DNA of 64,000 nucleotides. It comes from CAJCIS01 sp965276755. Its GTDB lineage: Bacteria; Pseudomonadota; Alphaproteobacteria; Acetobacterales; Acetobacteraceae. The DNA lies in contig OZ255625.1 of assembly GCA_965276755.1 (NCBI GenBank), positions 372,001-436,000 of the forward strand, in the 5' to 3' direction. The notes under the pieces were generated by a model, which saw only the letters and a list, made by a program, of their open reading frames with translations, was not told the origin of the DNA and made no database searches. This document shows, one piece after another, positions 50,757-59,773 of this stretch; within the stretch, counting starts at the first letter, position 1; each line of letters begins with the position of its first letter. Made by a program: the position numbers and the translations under genes.

Positions 50757-50812
50757 ACTGAAGACGGGGGGTTTGGGGGGGATGGCACATCCCCCCCAAT
50801 CTTCCTTTTAAA
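50757..50812. repeat. Family A half element (copy A16, right arm)
   Basis: GACGGGGGGTTTG, hairpin GGGGGGATG-GCA-CATCCCCCC, outer end CAATCTTCC. It lies between the starts/stops of ispH and sdaA and includes the short leader of sdaA. Confidence 0.9.
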
Positions 50813-50814
50813 AA

Positions 50815-51789
50815 TCAGGCCAAAGGCTGCGGCAACTTAAAAATAACATCCTCGGTCGTCACCTGCCGCTCCTCGATCGCCAGCGCATACCGCTCGCCAA
50901 GTGCGGACAGCACCTCCTGCACCAAACTCTCCGGCGCCGAAGCCCCCGCAGTAATCCCCACGGTGGTAACGCCCTCCAAATCAGCCCAGTCCATCTCTGC
51001 AACCTTGGGCACCAGCACGGCGCGGCGGGCGCCGGCGCGCTCGGCCACCTCGCGCAGCCGCTGGCTGTTGGAAGAATTCGGGCTGCCGATCACGATCAGC
51101 AAATCGCAGCCCTGCGCAATCGCTTTCACCGCTGCCTGCCGGTTGGTCGTGGCGTAGCAGATGTCCTCGCGCCGCGGCCCCTCGATGGCAGGAAAACGCG
51201 TGCGCAGGATCTGCACGATCTCGGCCGTGTCATCGACCGAAAGCGTGGTCTGCGTAATGAAGGCCAGAGCCGCATTATCGGCCTGCACAATTGCTGCCTC
51301 CGCTGCATTCTGCACCAGCGTCACGGCACCGGCCGGTAACTGCCCCATCGTGCCGACCACTTCGGGGTGGCCGGCATGGCCGATCATCAGGATGTGCCGC
51401 CGCTCGCTGAAATGGCGCTCGGCCTCGCGATGGACCTTGGAGACCAAGGGACACGTCGCATCCAGATACGCCAGGCGGCGGCGCTGGGCCTCCTCCGGCA
51501 CCGATTTGGGCACGCCATGAGCGGAAAAGACGACATGCGCGTCCTGCGGCACCTCGTCGAGTTCCTCGACGAAGATCGCCCCCTGCGCCTCCAGCGCCTC
51601 GACCACGGTGCGGTTGTGCACGATCTCGTGACGCACATAGACCGGGCCACCGTAGCGGCGCAGCGCCTCCTCGACCACGCGAATGGCGCGATCCACGCCG
51701 GCGCAGAAGCCGCGCGGACCGGCCAGGATCACCCGAAGCGTCGGCTTGGTCGCGGCTGGGCGCGTGTCGTGGATCATGGTGTCGGGCAT
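50815..51789 (-). CDS. ispH: 4-hydroxy-3-methylbut-2-enyl diphosphate reductase
   Basis: IspH (LytB) is the last enzyme of the MEP isoprenoid pathway, making IPP and DMAPP with a 3Fe-4S/4Fe-4S cluster. The three cluster cysteines are in GPRGFCAGVDRAI, YLDATCPLVSKVH and REDICYATTNRQAA. HEIVHNRTVVEALEAQGAIF and VIGSPNSSNSQRLREVA are also typical. It has 324 aa from ATG 51789 (another ATG is four codons in). It runs in the same direction as sdaA and is divergent from the lipoprotein gene. Confidence 0.97.
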   Translation of the reverse strand: MPDTMIHDTRPAATKPTLRVILAGPRGFCAGVDRAIRVVEEALRRYGGPVYVRHEIVHNRTVVEALEAQGAIFVEELDEVPQDAHVVFSAHGVPKSVPEEAQRRRLAYLDATCPLVSKVHREAERHFSERRHILMIGHAGHPEVVGTMGQLPAGAVTLVQNAAEAAIVQADNAALAFITQTTLSVDDTAEIVQILRTRFPAIEGPRREDICYATTNRQAAVKAIAQGCDLLIVIGSPNSSNSQRLREVAERAGARRAVLVPKVAEMDWADLEGVTTVGITAGASAPESLVQEVLSALGERYALAIEERQVTTEDVIFKLPQPLA

Positions 51790-51912
51790 GGCGGGTCGGA
51801 TTCCCCTCTAACGCGGGCAGCCCTCAGTATCGGGCGGCGGCCCTTGTGGTGCAAAGCCCCCTTGGTGCAAAGCAGGCCCGCCCGCACATGGACGGCCGCC
51901 GCTGGAGTTGCA

Positions 51913-52467
51913 ATGCGATTGACCACAACGCGCAAGACCAATCTTGCGGCCGCTCTCCTCCTGCTGGCGGGGTTGGCGATCCTGGGCGCCTGCACGCCAG
52001 ACCCCGACGAGCAGGCCCCGCAATGCCCCTTGGCCTATCTGCGCCCGGACGCCGCCACGCTCACGCGCTATGACGGCCGCGGCACGGACCTGACCAACCT
52101 GGTCCTCAGCGGCCGGCTGCTCAACATCAACGGCGCCTGCAAGGGTCTGCTGGGCCACCGCAAGCTGACCGCGCACGCCCAGGTGCAGATGGTGCTGACC
52201 CGCGGGCCGGCCGCGAAGGATCGCACCTTCGACGTGCCCTACAACATTGCGATCGTGCGCGCGGGCCAGGTGCTGCAGAAGCAGGAGCTGATCCAGCGCG
52301 TGGTGTTTCCGCAGAATGTGGACACGGTGCAGGTCAGCGGGCAGGACGTGGACCTGGCCTTCCCGACCGATCGCGGGCTGACGGGGCAAAATTACACGAT
52401 CTATTTTGTGTTCGAACTGTCGCCGGGTGAACTGGCGGCTAATCAGAGGGCGTTGAGCGCAAGATAA
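51913..52467 (+). CDS. Putative lipoprotein of unknown function
   Basis: A 184-residue exported protein from ATG 51913 with a lipoprotein signal peptide whose lipobox reads LAILGAC. The mature part has two further Cys (APQCPLAYL, NGACKGLLG) and repeated beta-strand patterns (LVLSGRLLNINGACKG, AHAQVQMVLTRG, VQVSGQDVDLAFP, YTIYFVFEL) suggesting a beta-sandwich. No known family was recognised with confidence. The long upstream frame overlapping ispH is not used. A family A element follows the stop. Confidence 0.75.
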   Translation: MRLTTTRKTNLAAALLLLAGLAILGACTPDPDEQAPQCPLAYLRPDAATLTRYDGRGTDLTNLVLSGRLLNINGACKGLLGHRKLTAHAQVQMVLTRGPAAKDRTFDVPYNIAIVRAGQVLQKQELIQRVVFPQNVDTVQVSGQDVDLAFPTDRGLTGQNYTIYFVFELSPGELAANQRALSAR

Positions 52468-52576
52468 GCACTGGGGAGAATGTGCCATTCCCCCAGACCC
52501 CCCGTCATTAGTCTAGACGAGGCCTAACAATCGACGGGGGGTCTGGGGGGGACGGCACGTCCCACCCAGTCTTCTC
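52468..52576. repeat. Family A inverted repeat (copy A17, full length)
   Basis: Left arm 52470-52506, spacer ATTAGTCTAGACGAGGCCTAACAATC, right arm 52532-52573. The right hairpin is GGGACG-GCA-CGTCCC, a paired change from ATG/CAT. It ends at the cysE stop. Confidence 0.95.
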
Positions 52577-53437
52577 TTAAATCATATAATCCAGCGCCGG
52601 CAGGCTCTGATCCATCGTCAGCGCCGGCATATGCGTGTGCCTGGTCCCCACCGCCCGCGCCGGGTTGCCCACCACAGTCGTGAACGGATGCACGCTCTCA
52701 AGCACGATGCTGCCCGCCCCCACCTTCGCCCCCTCGCCGATCGTGATGGCGCCCAGGATCTTCGCCCCCGCCCCGATCAGCACGCCGCGCCGGATAGAGG
52801 GATGCCGCTGCCCGCATTGCTTGCCCGTGCCGCCCAGCGTCACGCCTTGCAACAGTGATACGTCGTCATCGATCACCGTTGTCTCGCCAACCACCACGGC
52901 CGTGCCGTGATCTAGCAAAATGCCGCGACCCACGCGCGCCGCGGGATGGATGTCGACGCCGAACACTTCGGCCACCCGGCTCTGGATGTGGTTGGCCAGA
53001 TGCGTGCGCCCGCGCTTGTACAGCCAGTTGCCGAAGCGATAGGCCTGGATCGCGTGATAGCCCTTGAAGAACAGGAAGGGCGTCAGAAGGTCCGGGCACG
53101 CCGGATCGCGGTCCCGCACCGCCGAGAGATCGGCCAACGCTGACTCCTCGATCGCCGGATCGGCCGAAAGCGCCTCGCAGCAGATCGCCTCCAGCGTCTC
53201 CACGCTGAGCGCATAATCGCCCAGCTTGCGCGCCAGGCGATGGGCGAGCGCATCGCCGAAATTATCGTGGATCAGCACGGTGTCGCGGATGATCTCGCTC
53301 ATCACGCGGTCATGCTCTACGGCGGCGACCGCCTCCTCGCGTATCTGCGCCCATAGCTCGCGGCCGAGCTCTGACTCTGCGCGCTCGCCGCAGGTGCGCA
53401 TGGGCGCGTTCACGGCCTGCTCGATGGTTTGCTTCAT
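52577..53437 (-). CDS. cysE: Serine O-acetyltransferase
   Basis: CysE acetylates L-serine with acetyl-CoA, the first step of cysteine synthesis. An N-terminal helical domain (LWAQIREEAVAAVEHDRVM, FGDALAHRLARKLGDYAL) precedes a left-handed beta-helix of hexapeptide repeats (GVDIHPAARVGRGILLDHGT, VVGETTVIDDDVSLLQG, VTLGGTGKQCGQRHPSI). The catalytic His is in LLDHGTAVV. It has 286 aa from ATG 53437; a longer start at 53449 adds four residues. The C-terminal DYMI resembles the tail that docks into CysK. Confidence 0.95.
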   Translation of the reverse strand: MKQTIEQAVNAPMRTCGERAESELGRELWAQIREEAVAAVEHDRVMSEIIRDTVLIHDNFGDALAHRLARKLGDYALSVETLEAICCEALSADPAIEESALADLSAVRDRDPACPDLLTPFLFFKGYHAIQAYRFGNWLYKRGRTHLANHIQSRVAEVFGVDIHPAARVGRGILLDHGTAVVVGETTVIDDDVSLLQGVTLGGTGKQCGQRHPSIRRGVLIGAGAKILGAITIGEGAKVGAGSIVLESVHPFTTVVGNPARAVGTRHTHMPALTMDQSLPALDYMI

Positions 53438-53560
53438 GCCAGCCTCCAAAGCCGGCGGGGGCGCCTGGCCGCGATCAAGATGGGATCACGTCCAGCCGCT
53501 GCAAACCCCAACCGACTGCCAGGATCATGCCGTACCGTCTGCCACACTCTCCCACAGCCA

Positions 53561-54559
53561 TCAGGTGCCGAGGAGATAGGGGACGAAAATGTCCTCCACG
53601 GTAAAACGCCGTTTGGTTAAGCCTTGCTCGTGATGGTAGCGCAGGATCGCGTCGAGCGCGGCCCGGTTGGCCGTTACGCCGTAGGGCCACCAGTCATCGC
53701 CCAGGACAGCGCGGTCCTCCTCTATGCGCTTGGTGAGCCAAGGCACCATCATCGCCATGTTATTGAAAGTCATTCCCTTAACGAACTGCTCCATGGTGGC
53801 GTCCTTGGCGGCGCAAAAACCTTGGTAGACCGCCTTGACGATCTCTGGATGATCCTCGGCCAATTGCTTGCGGACCACCACAGCGTGCATGATCGGAAAG
53901 ATGCCCGTGCGCCGGAAGTAATGACGCTCGGCCGCTTCATAGTCCTCGAACAGGCGCCCGACCTTAGGCGAATTTTCAAGCACGCACCGGGGTATGTCCG
54001 CGGAGATCAGGGCGTCGATCTCGCCCGCCTCAAGCTTGCTGCCCAGGTCGTCATCCGGGGCGGCCCAGCTCACCTGCACATCGGCAGGATGAGGCTGGGG
54101 CACGAAATCGATCGGCTTCATCGGAAAGTCGATCCCGCCCACCATCCAGCGGCTCTGATTGGGCGTCACGCCATAGTCATCAGACAGGATGCCCTTTGGC
54201 ATTACCCCCGCATCGTGGCCATAGAGCGCCAGTTCGCCGATCGTCTTGCCTGCAAGATCTTCCGGGCGAACGATGCCGCTGGCCTTGTTAATGTAGATTG
54301 CCGAGTGCCGGAACGCGCGGTTAAGGAACACAGGAAGTGCGAGGAACTCCGGTTTCACCTCAATGGTGCGTAGAAAGTAGGTCATGCCAAGTTCGGACAC
54401 GTCGAACGCCCGCTGCCGGATCATCTGCTCAAAGATGTCGGGAACGATGCGCGCTGTGTGGAAGCTGGCCTCGACGCCATCGATCTTGATCGTGCCGTCG
54501 GCCAGTGCGCGCGTGCGGTCATAGTTCCAGAAGGCGATGTCGAGTTTCAGATCGTTCAT
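53561..54559 (-). CDS. 4,5-dihydroxyphthalate decarboxylase-like / NMT1-type binding protein
   Basis: A 332-residue protein with the periplasmic-binding-protein-like fold of the Pht5/NMT1 group. Features are KLDIAFWNYDRTRALADGTIKIDGV, RIVPDIFEQMIRQRAFDVSELG, GILSDDYGVTPNQSRWMVGG, ALISADIPRCV and the closing WWPYGVTANRAALDAILRYHHEQGL. No signal peptide follows ATG 54559, so it is probably cytosolic, in line with enzyme members of the family, though many members are annotated as transporter subunits. No permease or ATPase adjoins. The 200 bases upstream (54560-54780) hold nothing recognised. Confidence 0.8.
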   Translation of the reverse strand: MNDLKLDIAFWNYDRTRALADGTIKIDGVEASFHTARIVPDIFEQMIRQRAFDVSELGMTYFLRTIEVKPEFLALPVFLNRAFRHSAIYINKASGIVRPEDLAGKTIGELALYGHDAGVMPKGILSDDYGVTPNQSRWMVGGIDFPMKPIDFVPQPHPADVQVSWAAPDDDLGSKLEAGEIDALISADIPRCVLENSPKVGRLFEDYEAAERHYFRRTGIFPIMHAVVVRKQLAEDHPEIVKAVYQGFCAAKDATMEQFVKGMTFNNMAMMVPWLTKRIEEDRAVLGDDWWPYGVTANRAALDAILRYHHEQGLTKRRFTVEDIFVPYLLGT

Positions 54560-54786
54560 GGTGCAGAATCCAATTGAATTTGCGTTTTCCTGGCACCGCC
54601 TCGTGCGCTGCGCTCGGCTGTCTGCTGCATGGAAACCGATCCATGCGCCCTGGACGATCTGTCCACCACTACGATGCTGCATTCGGCCGCGTGGTTCGAC
54701 GATCCCGCCAGTCATGCGCTGCCGTTGCATGAGCGGGCGTTCACGGATTGCAGGGTGCAACCTTTCGCCCCACCTGGCCTACCCCC

Positions 54787-55641
54787 ATGTTAGAACCTGA
54801 CTCTAGCCCGAGACCGCGACCCATGCGCCTGCCGGCCGCCTTTCCGATCGCCCTCGCAATAGCCATGAACTGGGCTGGCACGATCCTGGCCGCCACGCCC
54901 GCTGTCTTTCACGTCGCACCAGGCATTGCAGGCCATCGCGCCAGCTACGCGCTGAGCCTGAAATCCAGCACCGATCAGGGCGTGCTCGCCGCTTCGGGCA
55001 CCATGACCTACGACGTGACGGACGCGTGCACCGGCTGGACCACCGCGCAGCACCTCATCATCAACCTGACCGACCGCGACGGGCGCGACACGCGCATGGT
55101 CCAGGATTACGCGACATTCGAAACAAAGGACGGCACGCGCCTGACCTTCCACACCAAGCAGATGAGCGATGAGACAACCACCGAGCAGCTAGACGGAGTC
55201 GCCAGCCTCGATCGCTCTGGCGGGCGGGGCCATGCCGATTTCACCGCGCCCGAGCGCAGGCGCGTGGTCCTGCCGCCCGGCACGATGTTGCCCAACGCGC
55301 ACACGATCGCGATTTTGCAGGCCCGGCTCGCCGGCAGGCGTTTTCTTGCCATGCCCCTCTTTGACGGCACAGGCGGCGACGGCGCCCAGGACAGCTTCGT
55401 GACCATCGAGGCGTGGCACGCGGCGCACGGCGAGAAATGGGCATCTTTATCTGGACTGCCCTCAGGCCGCGTGCATGTCGCTTTCTTTGATCGCGACCAA
55501 AAAACGGAAATGCCCGATTACGAGATAGGGATGAGATATTTCGATAACGGTGTCGCCGTCGATCTGGCGATGAACTTCGGCGATTTTGTCATGGATGGCA
55601 GGATGGAGCAGTTCGACCTCAAGACAGCGCCTCGTTGCTGA
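54787..55641 (+). CDS. eipB: EipB-like periplasmic envelope integrity protein (DUF1849)
   Basis: This exported protein of the EipB/DUF1849 family folds as a spiral beta-protein in the alphaproteobacterial periplasm. A signal peptide (FPIALAIAMNWAGTILAA) is followed by PGIAGHRASYALSLKSS, SGTMTYDVTDACTGWTTAQH and FDLKTAPRC. The Cys in DACTGW and the C-terminal Cys match the disulfide pair of the family. It has 284 aa from ATG 54787, or 272 from ATG 54823; both precede the signal peptide. It is convergent with nothing and faces the same way as the small downstream gene. Confidence 0.85.
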   Translation: MLEPDSSPRPRPMRLPAAFPIALAIAMNWAGTILAATPAVFHVAPGIAGHRASYALSLKSSTDQGVLAASGTMTYDVTDACTGWTTAQHLIINLTDRDGRDTRMVQDYATFETKDGTRLTFHTKQMSDETTTEQLDGVASLDRSGGRGHADFTAPERRRVVLPPGTMLPNAHTIAILQARLAGRRFLAMPLFDGTGGDGAQDSFVTIEAWHAAHGEKWASLSGLPSGRVHVAFFDRDQKTEMPDYEIGMRYFDNGVAVDLAMNFGDFVMDGRMEQFDLKTAPRC

Positions 55642-55704
55642 TGCAATTTGACTATGTCGGCGGTTCTGTCATGGTTCCATCTGACTCAGTCGCGGTAAAA
55701 ATAG

Positions 55705-55968
55705 ATGGCAAGTCCCGATCTCCAGGCCGGTGACAAGGAACGCTACAGCCGCCGCCTCAGCGACAAGATCCAGGCCGCATTCGACCATGCGTGCGAAGAA
55801 GGTGAACTGATTGTCGCCAGCCAGTTACTGGAAACGCTGGAACTCGTGTTGTTGCGCGTGCCGCCCCGGCCGGAGCGGCGCGAGACCGTGGTCGCCCCGC
55901 TTTTAGCCTCCCACGAGCGTCTGTGGCACCTGAAGTCGCGTGTTGGGGCGCCGGAACAGGTGCGCTGA
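55705..55968 (+). CDS. Small conserved-looking hypothetical protein (87 aa)
   Basis: A mostly helical cytosolic protein: KERYSRRLSDKIQAAFDHAC, EGELIVASQLLETLELVLLR and LLASHERLWHLKSRVG. No metal or catalytic motif and no signal peptide. The helical pairing (TPR-like single unit) suggests a protein-interaction role, but I do not recognise a family. It follows eipB by 63 bases and ends directly at family A copy A18. Confidence 0.7.
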   Translation: MASPDLQAGDKERYSRRLSDKIQAAFDHACEEGELIVASQLLETLELVLLRVPPRPERRETVVAPLLASHERLWHLKSRVGAPEQVR

Positions 55969-56079
55969 AAAAGGCTGGGGGAGATGTGCCATCCCCCCCA
56001 GACCCCCCGTCGATTTTTGGGCCTCGTTTTAAATAATGACGGGGGGTCTGGGGGGGATGGCACATCTCCCCCAGCCTTA
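55969..56079. repeat. Family A inverted repeat (copy A18, full length)
   Basis: Left arm 55972-56010, spacer GATTTTTGGGCCTCGTTTTAAATAA, right arm 56037-56076. The two arms are close to perfect inverses. It fills the gap between two convergent genes, ending at the ior stop. Confidence 0.96.
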
Positions 56080-56081
56080 CC

Positions 56082-59000
56082 TCAACCCAGGCGCGCGACC
56101 AACGCCGGCAATTCCTGCCGCACCCGCGCCAAATTTGCCTCCTTGACCACACCGTAGCCACGCACCTTGTCATGCGCCCGCAGCACCGCCTCGGCCTCAG
56201 CCAAATTGCCCGGCTTCAACGCGGCAATGACCTGGTCCACGAGAGCGACATAGTCGCGAATCACCTGCCGCTCGGTGCGCCTGTGCGGGTGATAGCCGAA
56301 CACGTCCAGCGGCGTGCCACGCAGCCCCCGCATCCTGGCCATGACCGCAAAAGCGCGCCCCATCCACGCCCCGAAGCGCTGCTTGATCGGCCGGCCGGTC
56401 TTGTCGGTGCGCGCCAGCATCGGTGGCGCCAGGTTGAACTCAATCCGGTAATCACCCTCGAAACCCTCGCGCAGCCGCGCGGCAAACCCCGGATCAGTGT
56501 AGAGCCGCGCGACCTCATACTCGTCCTTGTAGGTCATCAGCTTGGCCGCGGTATTGGCCACCGCCCGTGACAGCCGGCCGTCGCTGCCCGGAATGGCTTC
56601 CTCGGCGCGTTCCATGCGCGCGACGAGTGCACGGTAGCGCCGCGCCCAGCCCTCGCCGCCCCACGCAACCAGGCGCGGCATGCGATCGGCCAGCAGGTCG
56701 CCCAGCGTGTCCGGGATCGCGGCCAACTCGTGCCCCCGCAGCCATTCGCCCACCATCTCCGGCCGAGCGGCCGCAATGCGCCCCAGCCCAAAGGCCCGGC
56801 GGTTCATCGCCACCTCGGTGCCGTTGAGCGCAATGGCCTGCATGATGGTGTCGAGCTGAAGCGGGATCAGCCCGCACTGCCACGCATAGCCCACCAGCAG
56901 CAGGTTGGTGCCGATGGCATTGCCCAGCATGACGCTGGCTATGCGCGTCCCGTCGAGCTGCATGATCCGCTCGGCATCGGCGCGTGGGCGCACCTTCTCA
57001 AGCATCGGGCCGAAGCTCAGATCCAGATCGGGGTTGCTGGAAAACAGCGCATTCGGCGCCACGAAGCGGTTGAGCAGCACCGCCGAGCGCCCATGGCCCA
57101 ATTTGGCCAAGGTCTCGGGAATGGCCACGACCATCGGGTCCGCCCCGATCACCAGATCGACGTCGCCGTTCGGGATGCGCGGGCTATGGCGATGCGCACC
57201 ATCGCCGATGCGCAGATGGCTGGTGACCGAGCCGTTGCGCTGGGCCAGCCCCGAATTGTCCAGCACTGTTAGCGGGCGGCCCTCGAGATGCGCCGCCATG
57301 CCTAGCAGCGCGGAGACCGTCACCACACCGTTGCCGCCGATGCCGGCGAGCAGGATGTTGTACACCTCGCCTATGCGCGGCAGCGTGGGGGAGGGGAGCT
57401 GCGCCAGGATCGCCGCCTCGTCGCCGCCGTCTTCCGCGCGCGCCCGCACTTTGCCGCCGATGATGGAGACAAAGCTCGGGCACAGACCTTTGACGCAGGT
57501 GAAATCGGTATTGCAGACTGATTGGTTGATGCGCCGCTTGCGCCCCAGCACCGTCTCCTCGGGCTCGATCGCGATGCAGTTGGATTGCACCGAGCAGTCG
57601 CCGCAGCCCTCGCAGACCTCCGGGTGGATAAACAGGCGCTCGTTGGTATCAGGAAGCTTGCCGCGCTTGCGCAGGCGCCGGCGCTCGGTGGCGCAGGCCT
57701 GGTCGTAGATGATGGCGGTCACGCCGGAAGTCTCGCGCAGCTCGCGCTGCACGGTGTCGAGCGTGTCGCGATGATGATAGGTGGTGAAGGCAGGATACTG
57801 CGTGCGGTCGTGGCGCGTCGGGTCATCGCTCACCAGGGCGATGCGCTTGACGCCTTCGGCGGCAAGCTGGTTGGCGACATGCGGACCCGTCAGCTCGCCG
57901 GGAAACTCCTCGCCCTCGATCTGCTGGCCGCCGGTCATGGCGATGGCCCCGTTCAGCAGCACCTTGTAGGTAATGTTGACGTTGGCGGCCAAGGCGGCGC
58001 GTACCGCCAGCAGGCCGCTGTGAAAGTAGGTGCCGTCGCCGAGGTTCTGGAAAATGTGGTTCGTCTCGGTGAAGGGCGCCTGGCCGATCCAGGTCGCCCC
58101 CTCGCCGCCCATCTGCGTGGCCGGCATCGTGTTCCGCTCGGGCAGGCTGGCGGCCATGATGTGGCAGCCTATGCCGGCCGCGGCGACCGATCCCTCGGGG
58201 ATGCGCGTCGACGTGTTGTGCGGGCAGCCGGCGCAGAAGCTGGGCGGGCGCAGCAGCTCGGACGTGCCGAAGCTGATCGTGGGAATACCCGTTTCCAGCG
58301 GTTTGATGGCCGCGATCCTGGCGCGCAACGCCTCGTCCTCGATGCGCCCGCGCAGGCGGCCTGCGAGCACATGCAGCATCAGGTCGGGATCGAGCTCGCC
58401 CACCGCGCGCAGCAGCGGCGCGCCAGTTTCGTCCAGCTTGCCCGTGAGCACCGGGCGCACGTGGGCGGGCATGTTGTAGAGGATCGTGCTGATCTGATCC
58501 TCGATGATCGGCCGCTTTTCCTCGACGACCAGGATCTCGTCGCAAGTGGCGGCAAAGTCCAGCAGGCGCTGCGGCTCCATCGGCCAGACCAGGCCGACTT
58601 TGTAGACGCCGATTCCCAACGCCGAGGTGCGCTGCTCATCCAGCCCCAGCCCGCGCAGCGCCTCGACCACGTCCAGATACGCCTTGCCCGTCGTCACGAT
58701 GCCCAGGCGATGTCGCCGCGCACCGCCCCACGCCAGCCGGTCGAGCTGGTTGGCTCGCACCCAAGCCTGCAAGGCGACATGCCGCTGTTCGTAATGGCGC
58801 GCCTCGACTTCCAACGCAGAGCCCTGGTGCGCGTGAACGTTCAGCCCGTCGGGCCGCGCGTAATCGGTGGGCGTGGTAAAAGCCATGCGGTCCATGTCGG
58901 CGGGAACCGAAGCGCCACCCTCGACCGTGTCGGTCAGCGCCTTCATGCCGATCCAGCAGCCGGAGTAGCGGCTGGCCTCCCAGGCCGAGAGGCCGAAGGT

Positions 59001-59609
59001 CAGCAATTCCTCGACCGTGGCCGGGTTGAAGACCGGCATGCCGAAATGGATGAGCGCGATGTCGCTCTGGTGCGCCAGCGTGGAGGAGCGGGCGCCGTGA
59101 TCGTCGCCGCAGAGCGCGATCGCTCCGCCGTGGCGGGACGTGCCCTGGTAGGAGGCGTGCTTGAGCACGTCGCCCGAACGGTCCACGCCCGGTCCCTTGC
59201 CGTACCAAAGGCCAAACACGCCATCGTATTTCGGCCGCGGCAACAGGGCGACCTGCTGGCTGCCCCAGACCGCGGTGGCCGCCAGGTCCTCGTTGATACC
59301 AGGCTCGAAATGGATGTTGTATTTGTCCAGGTGCTTGCGGGCGCCCCAGAGTGCGAGGTCATAGCCACCCAGCGGCGAGCCGCGGTAGCCGGAGATGAAG
59401 GCCGCCGTCTTCAGCCCGGCGGCGCGGTCCATGCGCGATTGCAGGATGGGCAGGCGCACCAGGGCCTGGATGCCGGTGAGATAGATGCGGCCATCGAAGC
59501 TTGCGTATTTGTCGTCCAGCGTGACGGGCGCGCGCGTGGTGGCCTCGCCGCGCGCAGCTTCGTCTAGCGCGGACTTTTCGCCGGCGATCGCTGATTCCGA
59601 ACCATCCAT
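56082..59609 (-). CDS. ior: Indolepyruvate ferredoxin oxidoreductase, fused alpha-beta type
   Basis: This thiamine-diphosphate 2-oxoacid:acceptor oxidoreductase has about 1175 aa, with IorA- and IorB-like parts fused. The N-terminal pyrimidine domain has FISGYRGSPLGGYDLALWGA. The ThDP domain has GCHIMAASLPERNT, GEGATWIGQAPFTETNHIFQNLGDGTYFHSG (two parts) and ITYKVLLNGAIAMTGGQ. The 4Fe-4S cluster site is CEGCGDCSVQSNC. The gamma-like domain has NILLAGIGGNGVVTVSALLG. It oxidatively decarboxylates arylpyruvates from aromatic amino acids. ATG 59609 has AGGAGG upstream; in-frame 59666 is the alternative. A single gene replaces iorAB. Confidence 0.93.
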   Translation of the reverse strand: MDGSESAIAGEKSALDEAARGEATTRAPVTLDDKYASFDGRIYLTGIQALVRLPILQSRMDRAAGLKTAAFISGYRGSPLGGYDLALWGARKHLDKYNIHFEPGINEDLAATAVWGSQQVALLPRPKYDGVFGLWYGKGPGVDRSGDVLKHASYQGTSRHGGAIALCGDDHGARSSTLAHQSDIALIHFGMPVFNPATVEELLTFGLSAWEASRYSGCWIGMKALTDTVEGGASVPADMDRMAFTTPTDYARPDGLNVHAHQGSALEVEARHYEQRHVALQAWVRANQLDRLAWGGARRHRLGIVTTGKAYLDVVEALRGLGLDEQRTSALGIGVYKVGLVWPMEPQRLLDFAATCDEILVVEEKRPIIEDQISTILYNMPAHVRPVLTGKLDETGAPLLRAVGELDPDLMLHVLAGRLRGRIEDEALRARIAAIKPLETGIPTISFGTSELLRPPSFCAGCPHNTSTRIPEGSVAAAGIGCHIMAASLPERNTMPATQMGGEGATWIGQAPFTETNHIFQNLGDGTYFHSGLLAVRAALAANVNITYKVLLNGAIAMTGGQQIEGEEFPGELTGPHVANQLAAEGVKRIALVSDDPTRHDRTQYPAFTTYHHRDTLDTVQRELRETSGVTAIIYDQACATERRRLRKRGKLPDTNERLFIHPEVCEGCGDCSVQSNCIAIEPEETVLGRKRRINQSVCNTDFTCVKGLCPSFVSIIGGKVRARAEDGGDEAAILAQLPSPTLPRIGEVYNILLAGIGGNGVVTVSALLGMAAHLEGRPLTVLDNSGLAQRNGSVTSHLRIGDGAHRHSPRIPNGDVDLVIGADPMVVAIPETLAKLGHGRSAVLLNRFVAPNALFSSNPDLDLSFGPMLEKVRPRADAERIMQLDGTRIASVMLGNAIGTNLLLVGYAWQCGLIPLQLDTIMQAIALNGTEVAMNRRAFGLGRIAAARPEMVGEWLRGHELAAIPDTLGDLLADRMPRLVAWGGEGWARRYRALVARMERAEEAIPGSDGRLSRAVANTAAKLMTYKDEYEVARLYTDPGFAARLREGFEGDYRIEFNLAPPMLARTDKTGRPIKQRFGAWMGRAFAVMARMRGLRGTPLDVFGYHPHRRTERQVIRDYVALVDQVIAALKPGNLAEAEAVLRAHDKVRGYGVVKEANLARVRQELPALVARLG

Positions 59610-59705
59610 AGACGACTGACCCTCCTGGCGCACGCGCAGCTTGCACGCAAAAGAGGCGGGTTGCACGTCGGGTCAAGCGGCGGAACTGCAAAGGAAAGGA
59701 AAGGC

Positions 59706-59770
59706 AAGGAAGACTGGGGGGAATGTGCCATTCCCCCCAGACCCCCCGTCATCAATTAGAACAAGCTTTT
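59706..59770. repeat. Family A half element (copy A19, left arm)
   Basis: AAGACTGGGGGGAATG-TGC-CATTCCCCCCAG, ACCCCCCGTC and the spacer-like ATCAATTAGAACAAGCTTTTCG. No right arm follows. It lies upstream of ior and downstream of the small lipoprotein frame. Confidence 0.92.
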
Positions 59771-59773
59771 CGT

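Noticed and set aside
838..59770. Short frames repeatedly encoding PSPPDPPS or GGLGGMAHSPQ peptides
   Set aside because: They are translations of family A arms in different frames. Only where fused to a recognised gene end are they likely to be expressed.
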